Source: an uncultured Prochlorococcus sp.
GTDB lineage: Bacteria > Cyanobacteriota > Cyanobacteriia > PCC-6307 > Cyanobiaceae
Direction of reading: 5' to 3'
NCBI GenBank assembly: GCA_902572075.1
Contig: CACGER010000003.1
Coordinates: forward strand, 1-64,000
DNA: 64,000 bases
The position numbers were made by a program, and so were the translations under genes. The number at the start of each line of letters is the position of its first letter. Position 1 is the stretch's first letter. Below are positions 43,988 through 52,492 of the stretch, in pieces. Under the pieces are notes generated by a model, which was not told the DNA's origin, did no database searches, and saw only the letters and a list, made by a program, of their open reading frames with translations.

Positions 43988-44545
43988 ATGAATTCAGACC
44001 TCACGTCTTTCGATAAAATCGAACAAAAAATTGGCGGATCAAGAAAAATTTCAAATTACATTATTGGAGGAATGTTAACGATAGGAGGAATTGGGTTCCT
44101 TTTGGCCTCTATATCTAGCTACACAGGAAGGGATTTATTACCTTTAGGAAATCCTTCAACTTTATTGTTTATCCCTCAAGGAATAATAATGGGAGCATAC
44201 GGAGTAATAGCCAATTTATTAAATTTTTACTTGTGGTATTTGGTTTACATAAACTTTGGATCAGGGAGTAACTATTTTGATAAATCATCAAAATCTGTTG
44301 AAATAAAAAGAAAAGGATTATTCAAAAATATTGAAGTTAAATTGAATTTCGATGAAATTAAATCGGTAAAGTTGGATATTAGTGAAGGATTTAATCCTAG
44401 AAGAAGAATTGCTTTAGTACTAAAAGGTAGAAAAAAACCTCTCCCTTTAAGCGGTGCAGGTGAACTGAAACCACTGCTTCAAGTTGAAGAAGAGGGAGCT
44501 CGTCTGGCTAAATTTTTGGATGTTAATTTGGAGGGCTTAAAATAA
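43988..44545 (+). CDS. ycf4: Photosystem I assembly protein Ycf4
   Basis: A 185-residue thylakoid membrane protein that scaffolds assembly of photosystem I. Two membrane helices (about residues 21-45 and 65-88) are followed by a soluble C-terminal domain with FNPRRRIALVLKGRKKPLPL (about 134-153) and the terminal LKPLLQVEEEGARLAKFLDV. These are the family landmarks. It is divergent from psbD. Its TAA overlaps the likely ATA start of the next gene. Confidence 0.96.
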   Translation: MNSDLTSFDKIEQKIGGSRKISNYIIGGMLTIGGIGFLLASISSYTGRDLLPLGNPSTLLFIPQGIIMGAYGVIANLLNFYLWYLVYINFGSGSNYFDKSSKSVEIKRKGLFKNIEVKLNFDEIKSVKLDISEGFNPRRRIALVLKGRKKPLPLSGAGELKPLLQVEEEGARLAKFLDVNLEGLK

Positions 44546-45198
44546 AAAAAAAATATCTTATAAGAACATTATCTTTTATACAGTTTTTGTTTTTGTTGCA
44601 AGCTTGTAGTTATAAAAATAAGGTTGATTCAAATTATTACTGCAAAAAACTTAAATTTAGTTGTATACAGAGTAATAAAATAGTTAATTTTAAAACTTCA
44701 AAAGGTGATTTTGAGGTTGAATTATTTGGTAAAGATAACCCAGTCACAGTATCAAACTTTCTTGAAAACATAGATAATGATATTTACCTAAATCAAAAAT
44801 TTTATAAAATAATAATTTATCCCCAAATAAGATTTATACATGGTGGTGTTAATGCAGAAAATAAACTTTATATTGAACGAAAACAAAACCTGAATAAGAC
44901 AAGTTCATTAATACCTTTAGAAATAAAATTCAAAGAAGAAATTAATCCAAGATATAATTATCAAATAAAAAATCCAAATGAAACTAAGAATTTAGTTAAT
45001 ACTTTTGAGAGTGGTTCAATAGCCATGGTTAAAAGCGGTAAGGATAAGTCTTCATCTACTGAATTCTTTCTTGTAACTAATAAGATCCCAGAACTGGATG
45101 GAAGGTATTCGAATTTCGGAAAAATTATTAAAGGATTGGATGTCCTTAAAAAAATAAATAAAGAAGACTATATCAAGTCAGTCCAGATATATAATTAA
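44542..45198 (+). CDS. Cyclophilin-type peptidyl-prolyl isomerase lipoprotein, probable ATA start
   Basis: A cyclophilin-fold protein. The conserved pieces are [20 protein letters not shown], with VTVSNFL next, and [25 protein letters not shown], then [18 protein letters not shown]. The active-site Arg/Phe/Gln set is partly changed (FFLVTN in place of FFI), so activity may be reduced. From the first standard start (TTG 44587) the lipobox cysteine would be residue 7, too close to the end. The same frame is open to 44542, where ATA AAA AAA AAA would begin a normal lipoprotein signal, [20 protein letters not shown], then C. That gives 218 residues and an overlap with the ycf4 stop (ATAA). The exact start is inferred. 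Confidence 0.7.
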   Translation: MKKKYLIRTLSFIQFLFLLQACSYKNKVDSNYYCKKLKFSCIQSNKIVNFKTSKGDFEVELFGKDNPVTVSNFLENIDNDIYLNQKFYKIIIYPQIRFIHGGVNAENKLYIERKQNLNKTSSLIPLEIKFKEEINPRYNYQIKNPNETKNLVNTFESGSIAMVKSGKDKSSSTEFFLVTNKIPELDGRYSNFGKIIKGLDVLKKINKEDYIKSVQIYN

Positions 45199-45719
45199 AT
45201 TTCAAGAGAATATTTGTTTATTTTCAACATTTCTGTATTAACTCCTGAAGAGCGTTTAAGAGCCACTTTCCCAGTCCTCGCTATTTCAAGGATACCGTAT
45301 GGCTCGAGTAATTTCTCCAAGGCAACTAACTTCCCAGGATCTCCAACGACTTCGAGAGTTAAGGCCATATCTGATACATCAACAACTTTTGCACGGAAAA
45401 TCTGAACTATATCAAGGATATTACTTCTGGTATCTTCTTTAGATGAAACTTTTAGTAACATCAATTCCCTTTCAACAGCTGCGAGATTAGTAAAATCTAC
45501 AACTCCCAGAACATTAAATAACTTATTAAGCTGCTTTGTCATTTGTTGAAGAGTTTCATCATCACCTTCCACTACCATTGTTAACCTTGAAATTCCTTTA
45601 GATTCTGCAGGTCCTACTGCAAGGCTATCTATATTGAATCCCCTTCTAGCAAATAGACCCGAGATTCTACTCAAGGCTCCCGATTCGTCTTCTACAAGAA
45701 CTGATAATGTATGTTTCAT
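45195..45719 (-). CDS. ilvH: Acetolactate synthase small (regulatory) subunit
   Basis: The 174-residue regulatory subunit that makes acetohydroxyacid synthase sensitive to valine. It begins with an ACT domain, [20 protein letters not shown], then [13 protein letters not shown] (about residues 5-37), followed by the second domain with a [20 protein letters not shown] segment (about 126-145). Length is normal. Its last bases overlap the convergent cyclophilin gene by 4 nt and its 5' side lies 3 nt after the alpha/beta hydrolase gene on the same strand. Confidence 0.96.
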   Translation of the reverse strand: MKHTLSVLVEDESGALSRISGLFARRGFNIDSLAVGPAESKGISRLTMVVEGDDETLQQMTKQLNKLFNVLGVVDFTNLAAVERELMLLKVSSKEDTRSNILDIVQIFRAKVVDVSDMALTLEVVGDPGKLVALEKLLEPYGILEIARTGKVALKRSSGVNTEMLKINKYSLEI

Positions 45720-45722
45720 ATT

Positions 45723-46667
45723 TTAAAAGATTTTTAAATCTCTAATCCATTCATAAGAGATTCTATTGAATACTGATGGATCTTCATCATGTATACAATG
45801 CCCTGAATTAGATACTATTTTTAATTTTACCCATCTATGGAAATTTGCAATCTTTTTACCAACAAACAAAGGTATGAAATTATCTTTTTCTCCCCAAATT
45901 AATAAAAAAGGAACTTTTTTTGAGGCGCTAAGTTTTCTCAAAAGGTAAGAAGCTTGAAATTTTTCACCTCTTGAAGACATTCCAATACACATCGCTCTTA
46001 ATGATCTAGCTGAAGTTTTCCTTAAAACTGGTTTTGTCACCAAATCTACTAGTTCGCCATCAATATTGTCTTTTTTGAAATAGGCAGAATTCAATCCCAG
46101 CTTTATAACCCCTAATTTTGTTATTAAAAATAAAATAATCTCTAAAGGGAAAAATATAAAAAATATTGTTACTAGTCCATCTTGAAGTTTCTTTAATGGT
46201 GACTTTTTTGTTGTTGACTTTTTGTTTTCTTGGATTTGATCTGGCAGAGGCGATGCAATAACTGTTGCAATCTGATCATCAAATGAAACAGCACATGTTA
46301 ATGCCACCAATGATCCGAGGGAATTGCCAATAAGAATTACCTTCCCAGAATTCTTTGGTCTTATTACTTGTGAAATAAAGTCTTTAACTTGATTACACCA
46401 AATCTTATTATTTAATTTTCCAATTTGTCTTATCCCAGGTTGATCTGAATCTCCAAATCCTATTAAATCCAAAGAATATGAGGCACAATTCCTTTTCGCA
46501 AAATATTCTATATTGTTCCTCCAATGTTTTCGACTGGCGCCAAAGCCGTGAAGAAAGATTATTGGAATTTCATTATCTTCGCCTGAAACACTCCAACAAA
46601 CTTTAAAACCATTCCAATTCCAGAAATTAGGAATATTAATATTTTCTTCTTCAAAATTATTATTCAT
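45723..46667 (-). CDS. Alpha/beta hydrolase
   Basis: A 314-residue alpha/beta-hydrolase-fold protein of the type common in cyanobacteria and chloroplasts. The oxyanion loop is IPIIFLHGFGASRKHWRNNI (about residues 33-52), the nucleophile elbow GNSLGSLVAL (about 114-123), the acid LIWGEKDNFIP (about 255-265) and the histidine SNSGHCIHDEDP (about 285-296). A hydrophobic stretch near 165-190 suggests membrane contact. Substrate is unknown; related proteins include esterases, lipases and chlorophyll-related hydrolases. It lies 3 nt upstream of ilvH. Confidence 0.82.
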   Translation of the reverse strand: MNNNFEEENINIPNFWNWNGFKVCWSVSGEDNEIPIIFLHGFGASRKHWRNNIEYFAKRNCASYSLDLIGFGDSDQPGIRQIGKLNNKIWCNQVKDFISQVIRPKNSGKVILIGNSLGSLVALTCAVSFDDQIATVIASPLPDQIQENKKSTTKKSPLKKLQDGLVTIFFIFFPLEIILFLITKLGVIKLGLNSAYFKKDNIDGELVDLVTKPVLRKTSARSLRAMCIGMSSRGEKFQASYLLRKLSASKKVPFLLIWGEKDNFIPLFVGKKIANFHRWVKLKIVSNSGHCIHDEDPSVFNRISYEWIRDLKIF

Positions 46668-46753
46668 AAAATTTTCAAGATATTTGCATTATCTCCTTTT
46701 TTAACAAATAAATGTATATTGAATGTAAATTATAGTAATCATTCGATTTTACT

Positions 46754-46852
46754 ATGGCAAAAGAAATTTTTAGTATCGCGGCAGTTTTTTGGATACTGAT
46801 ACCAATAGGATTGGTTGGTGGAGCATTATTATTAAAGTTTCAGGGAGATTGA
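46754..46852 (+). CDS. petM: Cytochrome b6f complex subunit PetM
   Basis: A 32-residue single-helix protein, [20 protein letters not shown] followed by [12 protein letters not shown]. Both size and sequence match PetM (subunit 7) of the cytochrome b6f complex in thylakoids. It stands alone between the alpha/beta hydrolase gene and the Ycf39-like gene, and is missed by normal length cut-offs. Confidence 0.95.
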
Positions 46853-46910
46853 TTCTCACGAACACATCACAAATTGAGTTATTGTCTACAGGTTAAGTAA
46901 ATCTTAAAAT

Positions 46911-47873
46911 ATGAAGATTCTTTTAGTAGGAGCAACAGGTACACTTGGGAGGCAAATAGCTAAGCAAGCTATTGAAGATGGACATGAAGTTAGATGCTTT
47001 GTAAGAAACCCAAGAAAAGCTTCCTTTCTTCAAGAGTGGGGTTGTGAACTGACAAAAGGAAACTTATTGAATTCTTCTGATATTGAATATGCATTGCAAG
47101 ATATTGAAGTTGTTATTGATGCTGCTACCAGTAAACCAGATGATCCTAGAAGCATTTATGAAATAGATTGGGATGGAAAGGTCAATTTGTTCAATGCTTG
47201 TGAATCTTTAAATGTAAAAAGAGTAATATTCCTTTCAATTCTTCTAACAGAAAAATTTAGAAATGTTCCATTAATGGACATTAAATATTGTACTGAAAAA
47301 CTTCTTGAGAAATCTGATCTAGAATATACAATTTTTAAATGCGCAGCTTTTATGCAAGGAGTTATAAGTCAATTTGCTATCCCAATTTTAGATAGTCAAG
47401 CAGTATGGATGAGTGGAACTCCAACTAAAATCGCATACATGAATACTCAAGACATGGCAAAAGTTATTGTCGCAGCAGTTAATAATCCAAAAACTCATAG
47501 ATTAACATTGCCATTGGTTGGTCCCAAAGCATGGGACTCAAACGAAGTAATATCCTTATGTGAAAAATTTAGCGAAAAGAAGGCTAAAATTTTTAGAGTT
47601 TCACCTTTTATAATTAGTGCCACTCAGAAAGTAGTTTCTTTTTTCCAAGACTCTTTAAATGTTGCTGAAAGATTGGCTTTCGCTGAAGTAACTAGTAGTG
47701 GTGAATCATTAGATGCTGACATGAGCAAAACTTACGAAATATTGGAACTTAAAAAAGATGATATGACCTCTCTTGAGAGTTATATAAAGGAGTACTACCA
47801 ACAAATACTAAAAAGATTAAGGGAAATGGAAGCAGATCTAAATATTGAGGAAAAAAAGAGACTTCCCTTTTAG
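46911..47873 (+). CDS. Ycf39-like NAD(P)-binding assembly factor
   Basis: A 320-residue atypical short-chain dehydrogenase. It opens with the Rossmann motif ILLVGATGTLGRQIAKQAIE (about residues 3-22) and keeps the Ycf39-type TVFKCAAFMQGVISQFAIPI region (about 145-164). In model cyanobacteria Ycf39 binds the high-light-inducible protein HliD and helps deliver chlorophyll to newly made D1. It follows petM after about 60 nt, a neighbourhood repeated in many cyanobacteria. The classical SDR active-site Y-x3-K is replaced, consistent with a non-enzymatic role. Confidence 0.88.
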   Translation: MKILLVGATGTLGRQIAKQAIEDGHEVRCFVRNPRKASFLQEWGCELTKGNLLNSSDIEYALQDIEVVIDAATSKPDDPRSIYEIDWDGKVNLFNACESLNVKRVIFLSILLTEKFRNVPLMDIKYCTEKLLEKSDLEYTIFKCAAFMQGVISQFAIPILDSQAVWMSGTPTKIAYMNTQDMAKVIVAAVNNPKTHRLTLPLVGPKAWDSNEVISLCEKFSEKKAKIFRVSPFIISATQKVVSFFQDSLNVAERLAFAEVTSSGESLDADMSKTYEILELKKDDMTSLESYIKEYYQQILKRLREMEADLNIEEKKRLPF

Positions 47874-47927
47874 TATTGCAATTTTTGACTAATGTAGTAT
47901 ATTTGTACTATAAAAAATTAATTGATT

Positions 47928-48140
47928 ATGTCCGTTTCTAAAACTAAAAATCTTGAAAGAAAACTAGATAATTTTGCAAAAGAAGCAAGAAATGAATTGA
48001 ATAATGTTTGCGGATCTTCATTGTGGGAAAGCCTTGGGTTTCTTTTTTTTGATCAATTAGAAGATTCTGAAAAAATTGCGAAAGCAAATTTTTACTATGG
48101 TCAACTTCAAATAATTAATGAAATTAAATTTTCAATTTGA
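47928..48140 (+). CDS. Conserved small hypothetical protein
   Basis: A 70-residue protein from ATG 47928 (an in-frame TTG two codons earlier is possible), beginning MSVSKTKNLERKLDNFAKEA. It is helical, with the ARNELNNVCGSSLWESLGF core and no membrane helix. No family was recognised. It sits between the Ycf39-like gene and infA, all on the same strand. Confidence 0.55.
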   Translation: MSVSKTKNLERKLDNFAKEARNELNNVCGSSLWESLGFLFFDQLEDSEKIAKANFYYGQLQIINEIKFSI

Positions 48141-48232
48141 ATTGAATTTCATTTTTTTACGTATGTAATTTTTCTTAAATTAATTTTGGCCAATCTTTTT
48201 CTGATAATATGAACATAGTAAAAGATTAATTA

Positions 48233-48499
48233 ATGATTGAAACTTCAGGTGTAATAGAAAAAGAGCAGGGAAATGGATTTTATTTGGTTACCTTAGAAAA
48301 ACCTGAAGGACATCAATGTTTATGTAGAGCTGCCGGTAAATTGACTAAATTTAGAATTAAATTATTAGCTGGAGACAAAGTGTTAGTTGAGATAAGTCCC
48401 TATGATCTTTCTAGAGGGAGGATAACTTACAGAGAGAGAAATGCAGGTAACGCTAAACCTACTACTAACAAAAATAATCCAAAGAGGAATAATAAGTAA
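48233..48499 (+). CDS. infA: Translation initiation factor IF-1-like protein
   Basis: An 88-residue S1/OB-fold protein beginning MIETSGVIEKEQGNGFYLVT, with CRAAGKLTKFRIKLLAGDKV and VEISPYDLSRGRITYRER. These are the classical IF-1 signatures (the KLTKFRI core and the LSRGRITYR motif). The C-terminus carries an extra basic, asparagine-rich tail of about 17 residues (GNAKPTTNKNNPKRNNK), typical of cyanobacterial versions. It is convergent with the NTRC gene, 9 nt away. Confidence 0.95.
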   Translation: MIETSGVIEKEQGNGFYLVTLEKPEGHQCLCRAAGKLTKFRIKLLAGDKVLVEISPYDLSRGRITYRERNAGNAKPTTNKNNPKRNNK

Positions 48500-48508
48500 A
48501 CAGTTACT

Positions 48509-49885
48509 TTAGATAATATTCTTTATTGCTTCTTTAAACTCACTTCTTTGTTTAACACCTTGCCATTGTTTTTTTAAGAGTTTTTCTTTAAATAGTTGAA
48601 CTGTTGGTGTGCCGTTAATTCCAGCCTGTTTTGCAATATCTTGATCTTTATCAATATCTATTTCAACGCCAAGGACTGCACCATTAAGTTCTTTAATTAT
48701 TCTTTTTAACTGAGGTTTCAAAACATGACATGGTCCGCAGCTTGGTGAACTAAAAATTACTAAGATTGGTTTTTTACTCTCATGATAAAGTTTCCTTAAT
48801 GCATAACTTCCTTTTTGCCATTCAGAGTTTGAATCGAAGGTAACTTCATTAACTTCTTCTTCATTAAAATCTGATGAATTAAGTTTTTTTTCTGGTTCGG
48901 GTGTTTCTCTGACTATAGTTTTTGCTAAGTTTTTCTCTGCTAACCACCTTTCGGTAGCTAATGCTGCCATGCATCCAGTCCCTGCAGCGGTAACTCCTTG
49001 CCTCCACTCAGAATCAACAACATCACCTGCTGCGAAGATGCCTTCAATAGATGTTTCTGGCCTTCCTGATTTGCAAGCAATGTATCCTTTATTATCTAAA
49101 TCAATTTTATTGCCTAAGAAGTTCGTATTTGGTGTGTGACCTATGGCGTAAAACAGACCTTTAATATTGATTTCCCCTTTACCTTCGTGAGAGTGAATAG
49201 TTTCTATTCTTTCAAGCCATTCAGAACCATCAGCTTTATCAACTTTTGTATTCCAATGAATTTCTATCTTTGGGTTAGCTTTTACTCTATCTACCATTGC
49301 TGCGCTAGCCCTTAATTTTTCTGATCGAACAATCAAATGCACTTTGCTTCCATACTTTGTGAGATATGCTGCTTCTTCACATGCAGAGTCGCCCCCGCCA
49401 ACAACAGCTAATTCTTCATCTCTAAATTGAGGGGTCGCTCCATCACAAATTGCACAAGCGCTTATTCCTTTACTCCAGAATTTATCTTCATTTATCACGC
49501 CTAATCTATTTGCACTTGCTCCAGTTGCAATAATAATTGAGTTAGATTTTATAGTTCCTTCTAAAGTTTTTAATTCAAAGGGATGTGAGTCGGTATTAAT
49601 CGAGACTACATCACTTTCGTATAAATTAGTGCCCCATCTTTCTGCTTGAGCCTTCATTAGGTCCATCAATTCAGGACCCATTACTCCATCTGGAAAACCT
49701 GGATAATTTTCAACAAATGTTGTAGTCATTAATTGCCCACCTGGAATTCCACCAGAATTAAATCCTGTTACAAGTAATGGTTGAAGATTTGCTCGTGCGG
49801 CATATATTGCAGCAGTGTAACCAGCAGGACCAGACCCTATAATTACAACATTTTCTACATTTGTAATCTTCTCTTTATTTTCCAT
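48509..49885 (-). CDS. NADPH-thioredoxin reductase fused to thioredoxin (NTRC)
   Basis: A 458-residue fusion enzyme. The N-terminal thioredoxin reductase part has FAD motif GSGPAGYTAAIYAARANL (about residues 16-33), the redox pair SACAICDGATP (about 144-154), NADPH motif VVGGGDSACEEAAYL (about 162-176) and GIFAAGDVVD (about 283-292). The C-terminal thioredoxin (about 360-458) has a SCGPC active site in SSPSCGPCHVLKPQLK. NTRC uses NADPH to reduce 2-Cys peroxiredoxin and chlorophyll-synthesis enzymes. The fusion is found in cyanobacteria and chloroplasts; the acidic linker near 330-350 joins the two parts. Confidence 0.95.
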   Translation of the reverse strand: MENKEKITNVENVVIIGSGPAGYTAAIYAARANLQPLLVTGFNSGGIPGGQLMTTTFVENYPGFPDGVMGPELMDLMKAQAERWGTNLYESDVVSINTDSHPFELKTLEGTIKSNSIIIATGASANRLGVINEDKFWSKGISACAICDGATPQFRDEELAVVGGGDSACEEAAYLTKYGSKVHLIVRSEKLRASAAMVDRVKANPKIEIHWNTKVDKADGSEWLERIETIHSHEGKGEINIKGLFYAIGHTPNTNFLGNKIDLDNKGYIACKSGRPETSIEGIFAAGDVVDSEWRQGVTAAGTGCMAALATERWLAEKNLAKTIVRETPEPEKKLNSSDFNEEEVNEVTFDSNSEWQKGSYALRKLYHESKKPILVIFSSPSCGPCHVLKPQLKRIIKELNGAVLGVEIDIDKDQDIAKQAGINGTPTVQLFKEKLLKKQWQGVKQRSEFKEAIKNII

Positions 49886-49963
49886 TTATTTGCTAATTTC
49901 ACTTCTTATAATAATAAACAAACCCAAATAATGTAGGACGGGTTTCACTCGATCGTTTGTTAT

Positions 49964-50188
49964 TTAATCGTTGATTTTTTGGTCTAATAACTTTTTTAAC
50001 TCCTTTGGGAAGTTTAAAACAGAATCTTTTAAATTTTCGTTCTTTTCTCCAATATGTAATATCCACTCTCTAAATTCTTCTGCGATGGCATAACTGTCTT
50101 CATACCTTTCTAAAGTGTCCATTGCAGAAATCCTGTTGGTAGCCCAACAAGTTGCTATGTCGATCCTTTTTCTAAGGAAATTGTCCAT
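49964..50188 (-). CDS. Conserved small hypothetical protein
   Basis: A 74-residue helical protein beginning MDNFLRKRIDIATCWATNRI, with AMDTLERYEDSYAIAEEFREW. No family recognised and no membrane segment. It lies upstream of NTRC on the same strand with a 79-nt gap. Confidence 0.5.
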   Translation of the reverse strand: MDNFLRKRIDIATCWATNRISAMDTLERYEDSYAIAEEFREWILHIGEKNENLKDSVLNFPKELKKLLDQKIND

Positions 50189-50341
50189 TTAATTTTTTAA
50201 GTTGTATATAGATAAACACATCAGATAACCTCCATATTGTCTAATAAGTTACAACTTAGTACTTCCAAACAATAATTTAATCTTTAATTTATATTTGAGC
50301 CAATTTTTGGATGAATTATAAAAAAATATAAAGAAATAGAG

Positions 50342-50920
50342 TTAGACTGCCTCGCTGTGATTTGCAAGTAGCCTCTCAACTTCCTCAAAACCCTCTTTAG
50401 CTGAATTTATTGCAAGTTCCTCGCTAACTTTTTCTTCTGATATTAATTTTGTGGATATTTTCTTTAAAAGAGTTTCTTTCTTTTCTCTTAGGGAACTAAC
50501 AATTTCTTCTTCAATGATAGATTTTATTGCTTTAGAAATTATTTTTTTATCATTTGCTTCCTCGAATGTGCCTTGAACTAATTCCTGAATAAATAATCGA
50601 TGAACCTCACTACTCCTTAGAAAGCTTTCTGTGGCATTAATAATTCCTTCAACAAGAGCTTCATCAGGTTCAGAATCATTTTCTGCCAGCTTAAATTCCC
50701 AATCTAAATGTCTTCTTTGCCAACCTGCCGAGTGGAGACTGGGCATGACTGTCTGTGAATAAGTATCAACTGACATTTCATAAATTCTCTCTGCTAATTT
50801 CTCGCACCAGTCTTTACCATGCTTTTCTAGATTTCTCTGCATAGCTTGCCTTGGAACTGCATGACCACCATGATGACTGTGGCAGACTCCATCAGGACAT
50901 TCGATTGCTTTTATACTCAT
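50342..50920 (-). CDS. Conserved hypothetical protein with a Cys/His-rich N-terminus
   Basis: A 192-residue protein of unknown function. The N-terminus, ECPDGVCHSHHGGHAVPRQA (about residues 7-26), concentrates two cysteines and four histidines in 13 residues, a plausible metal-binding motif. The rest is helical: ERIYEMSVDTYSQTVMPSLH (about 44-63), and a charged C-terminal half (about 125-192) likely to be coiled coil. No signal peptide. It is divergent from pntAA. Confidence 0.6.
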   Translation of the reverse strand: MSIKAIECPDGVCHSHHGGHAVPRQAMQRNLEKHGKDWCEKLAERIYEMSVDTYSQTVMPSLHSAGWQRRHLDWEFKLAENDSEPDEALVEGIINATESFLRSSEVHRLFIQELVQGTFEEANDKKIISKAIKSIIEEEIVSSLREKKETLLKKISTKLISEEKVSEELAINSAKEGFEEVERLLANHSEAV

Positions 50921-51047
50921 TGGATTATTTAATGCTTATATATTCTAGATAGCTATTTTTTGTAGAAAAGAAAATATATTTTTAACAAAAATCCAAGACT
51001 TTTGACTTTCTTCAATTTATATTTAGTATGTTAAAAAAATAAATAAA

Positions 51048-52178
51048 TTGACAAAGATACTTATTCCTTCCGAAACAAGCTCTGGTGAAAGGAGAGTTTC
51101 AGCTACACCAGAAGCGGTAAAGAAATTAAAAAGCCTTGGATGTGATGTTTATATTGAAAGTTCAGCAGGAAAATTATCAGGATTTAGTGACTTATCATAT
51201 GAAAAATCAGGCGGAACAATAATAAACAATTTAGATCAGAAAATTTGGGGTGAAGCGGACTTAATATTTTGTGTGCAAACTCCATCAGAGGATAATTTAA
51301 TTAAGTTAAAGAAAGGCGCTGTTCTTCTTGGTCTTCTAAACCCATATGGTAATAAAGAGCTTCTTAGGATTATAAATAGTAATAAGATTTCAGCTTTATC
51401 ACTAGAGTTGCTTCCGAGGATTAGTAGAGCTCAATCTTCTGATGTTCTCTCTTCACAGGCCAATATCGCTGGATATAAAGCAGTTCTCTTAGCTGCAAGT
51501 GAGTTAGATAGATATTTCCCAATGCTTATGACTGCAGCAGGCACAGTCCAACCTGCCAAAGTAGTGGTTCTTGGTGGAGGCGTTGCAGGATTGCAGGCAG
51601 TTGCGACAGCAAAAAGACTTGGTGCAATAGTATTTGTATCTGATATTAGACCTGCTGTGAAAGAACAAGTAGAGTCCCTTGGAGCAAGATTTATAGAACT
51701 TCCTGAAGTAGACGAAAAACCTGGCGAAGCTGGAGGTTATGCAAAAGCTGTAACACCTGAATTCCTTTCAAAACAGAAGGCAACTTTAACTAAATATTTA
51801 TCTGAAGCTGATGTTGCTATATGTACTGCACAAGTTCTTGGTAAAAAGGCCCCTGTTTTAATTGACTCTCCCATGATTGAAAAAATGAGACCTGGTGCTG
51901 TAGTCATTGACTTAGCAGTTTCTCAGGGAGGGAACTGCGAAGGATCAAAATCAAATGAAACTATTATCAAAGATGGGGTAAAACTTATTGGAGCTGGCGA
52001 ATTGCCCTCATCAGTTCCTTATGATGCAAGTTCACTTTATGCTAAGAACTTAACATCTTTGATTACACCATTTATAAAAGATGGTGTAATTAAATTAAAT
52101 AAAGAGGATGAACTCATTTCTGGATGTTTATTAAGCGACGAAGGAGTTGTTCTTCAAAATAAAGTTTTTGAAAATTGA
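51048..52178 (+). CDS. pntA: NAD(P) transhydrogenase subunit alpha, part 1
   Basis: The 376-residue soluble, NAD(H)-binding domain I of proton-translocating transhydrogenase. It contains IPSETSSGERRVSATPEAVK (about residues 5-24), VVLGGGVAGLQAVATAKRLG (about 169-188) and the QVLGKKAPVLI segment. In this three-subunit layout the alpha chain is split, so this is the alpha-1 chain. The start is TTG at 51048. It is followed by the alpha-2 and beta genes with 12- and 8-nt gaps, a clear operon. The enzyme couples hydride transfer between NADH and NADP+ to proton movement. Confidence 0.95.
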   Translation: MTKILIPSETSSGERRVSATPEAVKKLKSLGCDVYIESSAGKLSGFSDLSYEKSGGTIINNLDQKIWGEADLIFCVQTPSEDNLIKLKKGAVLLGLLNPYGNKELLRIINSNKISALSLELLPRISRAQSSDVLSSQANIAGYKAVLLAASELDRYFPMLMTAAGTVQPAKVVVLGGGVAGLQAVATAKRLGAIVFVSDIRPAVKEQVESLGARFIELPEVDEKPGEAGGYAKAVTPEFLSKQKATLTKYLSEADVAICTAQVLGKKAPVLIDSPMIEKMRPGAVVIDLAVSQGGNCEGSKSNETIIKDGVKLIGAGELPSSVPYDASSLYAKNLTSLITPFIKDGVIKLNKEDELISGCLLSDEGVVLQNKVFEN

Positions 52179-52190
52179 GGTTTTAAAATT

Positions 52191-52484
52191 ATGTCTTTTA
52201 TAAGTCTTCTTTGGGTTCTTTTACTTGGTAGTTTATTAGGCCTCGAGTTAATTGGAAAAGTTCCTCCTACTCTTCACACACCTTTAATGAGTGGAGCAAA
52301 TGCAATTTCAGGAATAACAATGCTTGCAGCCTTGACTTTAATTGTAAAAGCAGAAGGTAACGTACCACTTTTAATCATTGGTTCAGTTTCTCTTGGATTT
52401 GCTCTTTTCAACGTTGTAGGCGGTTTCTTTGTAACTGATCGAATGCTCGCGATGTTTAGTCGTAAACCATCAAATAAGAAGTAA
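52191..52484 (+). CDS. NAD(P) transhydrogenase subunit alpha, part 2
   Basis: A 97-residue membrane protein with three to four helices: the alpha-2 membrane segment (PntAB). The MSGANAISGITMLAALTLIV motif (about residues 34-53) and the C-terminal GGFFVTDRMLAMFSRKP (about 76-92) are characteristic. It lies 12 nt after alpha-1 and 8 nt before the beta subunit gene. Confidence 0.93.
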   Translation: MSFISLLWVLLLGSLLGLELIGKVPPTLHTPLMSGANAISGITMLAALTLIVKAEGNVPLLIIGSVSLGFALFNVVGGFFVTDRMLAMFSRKPSNKK

Positions 52485-52492
52485 TTTTCAAC

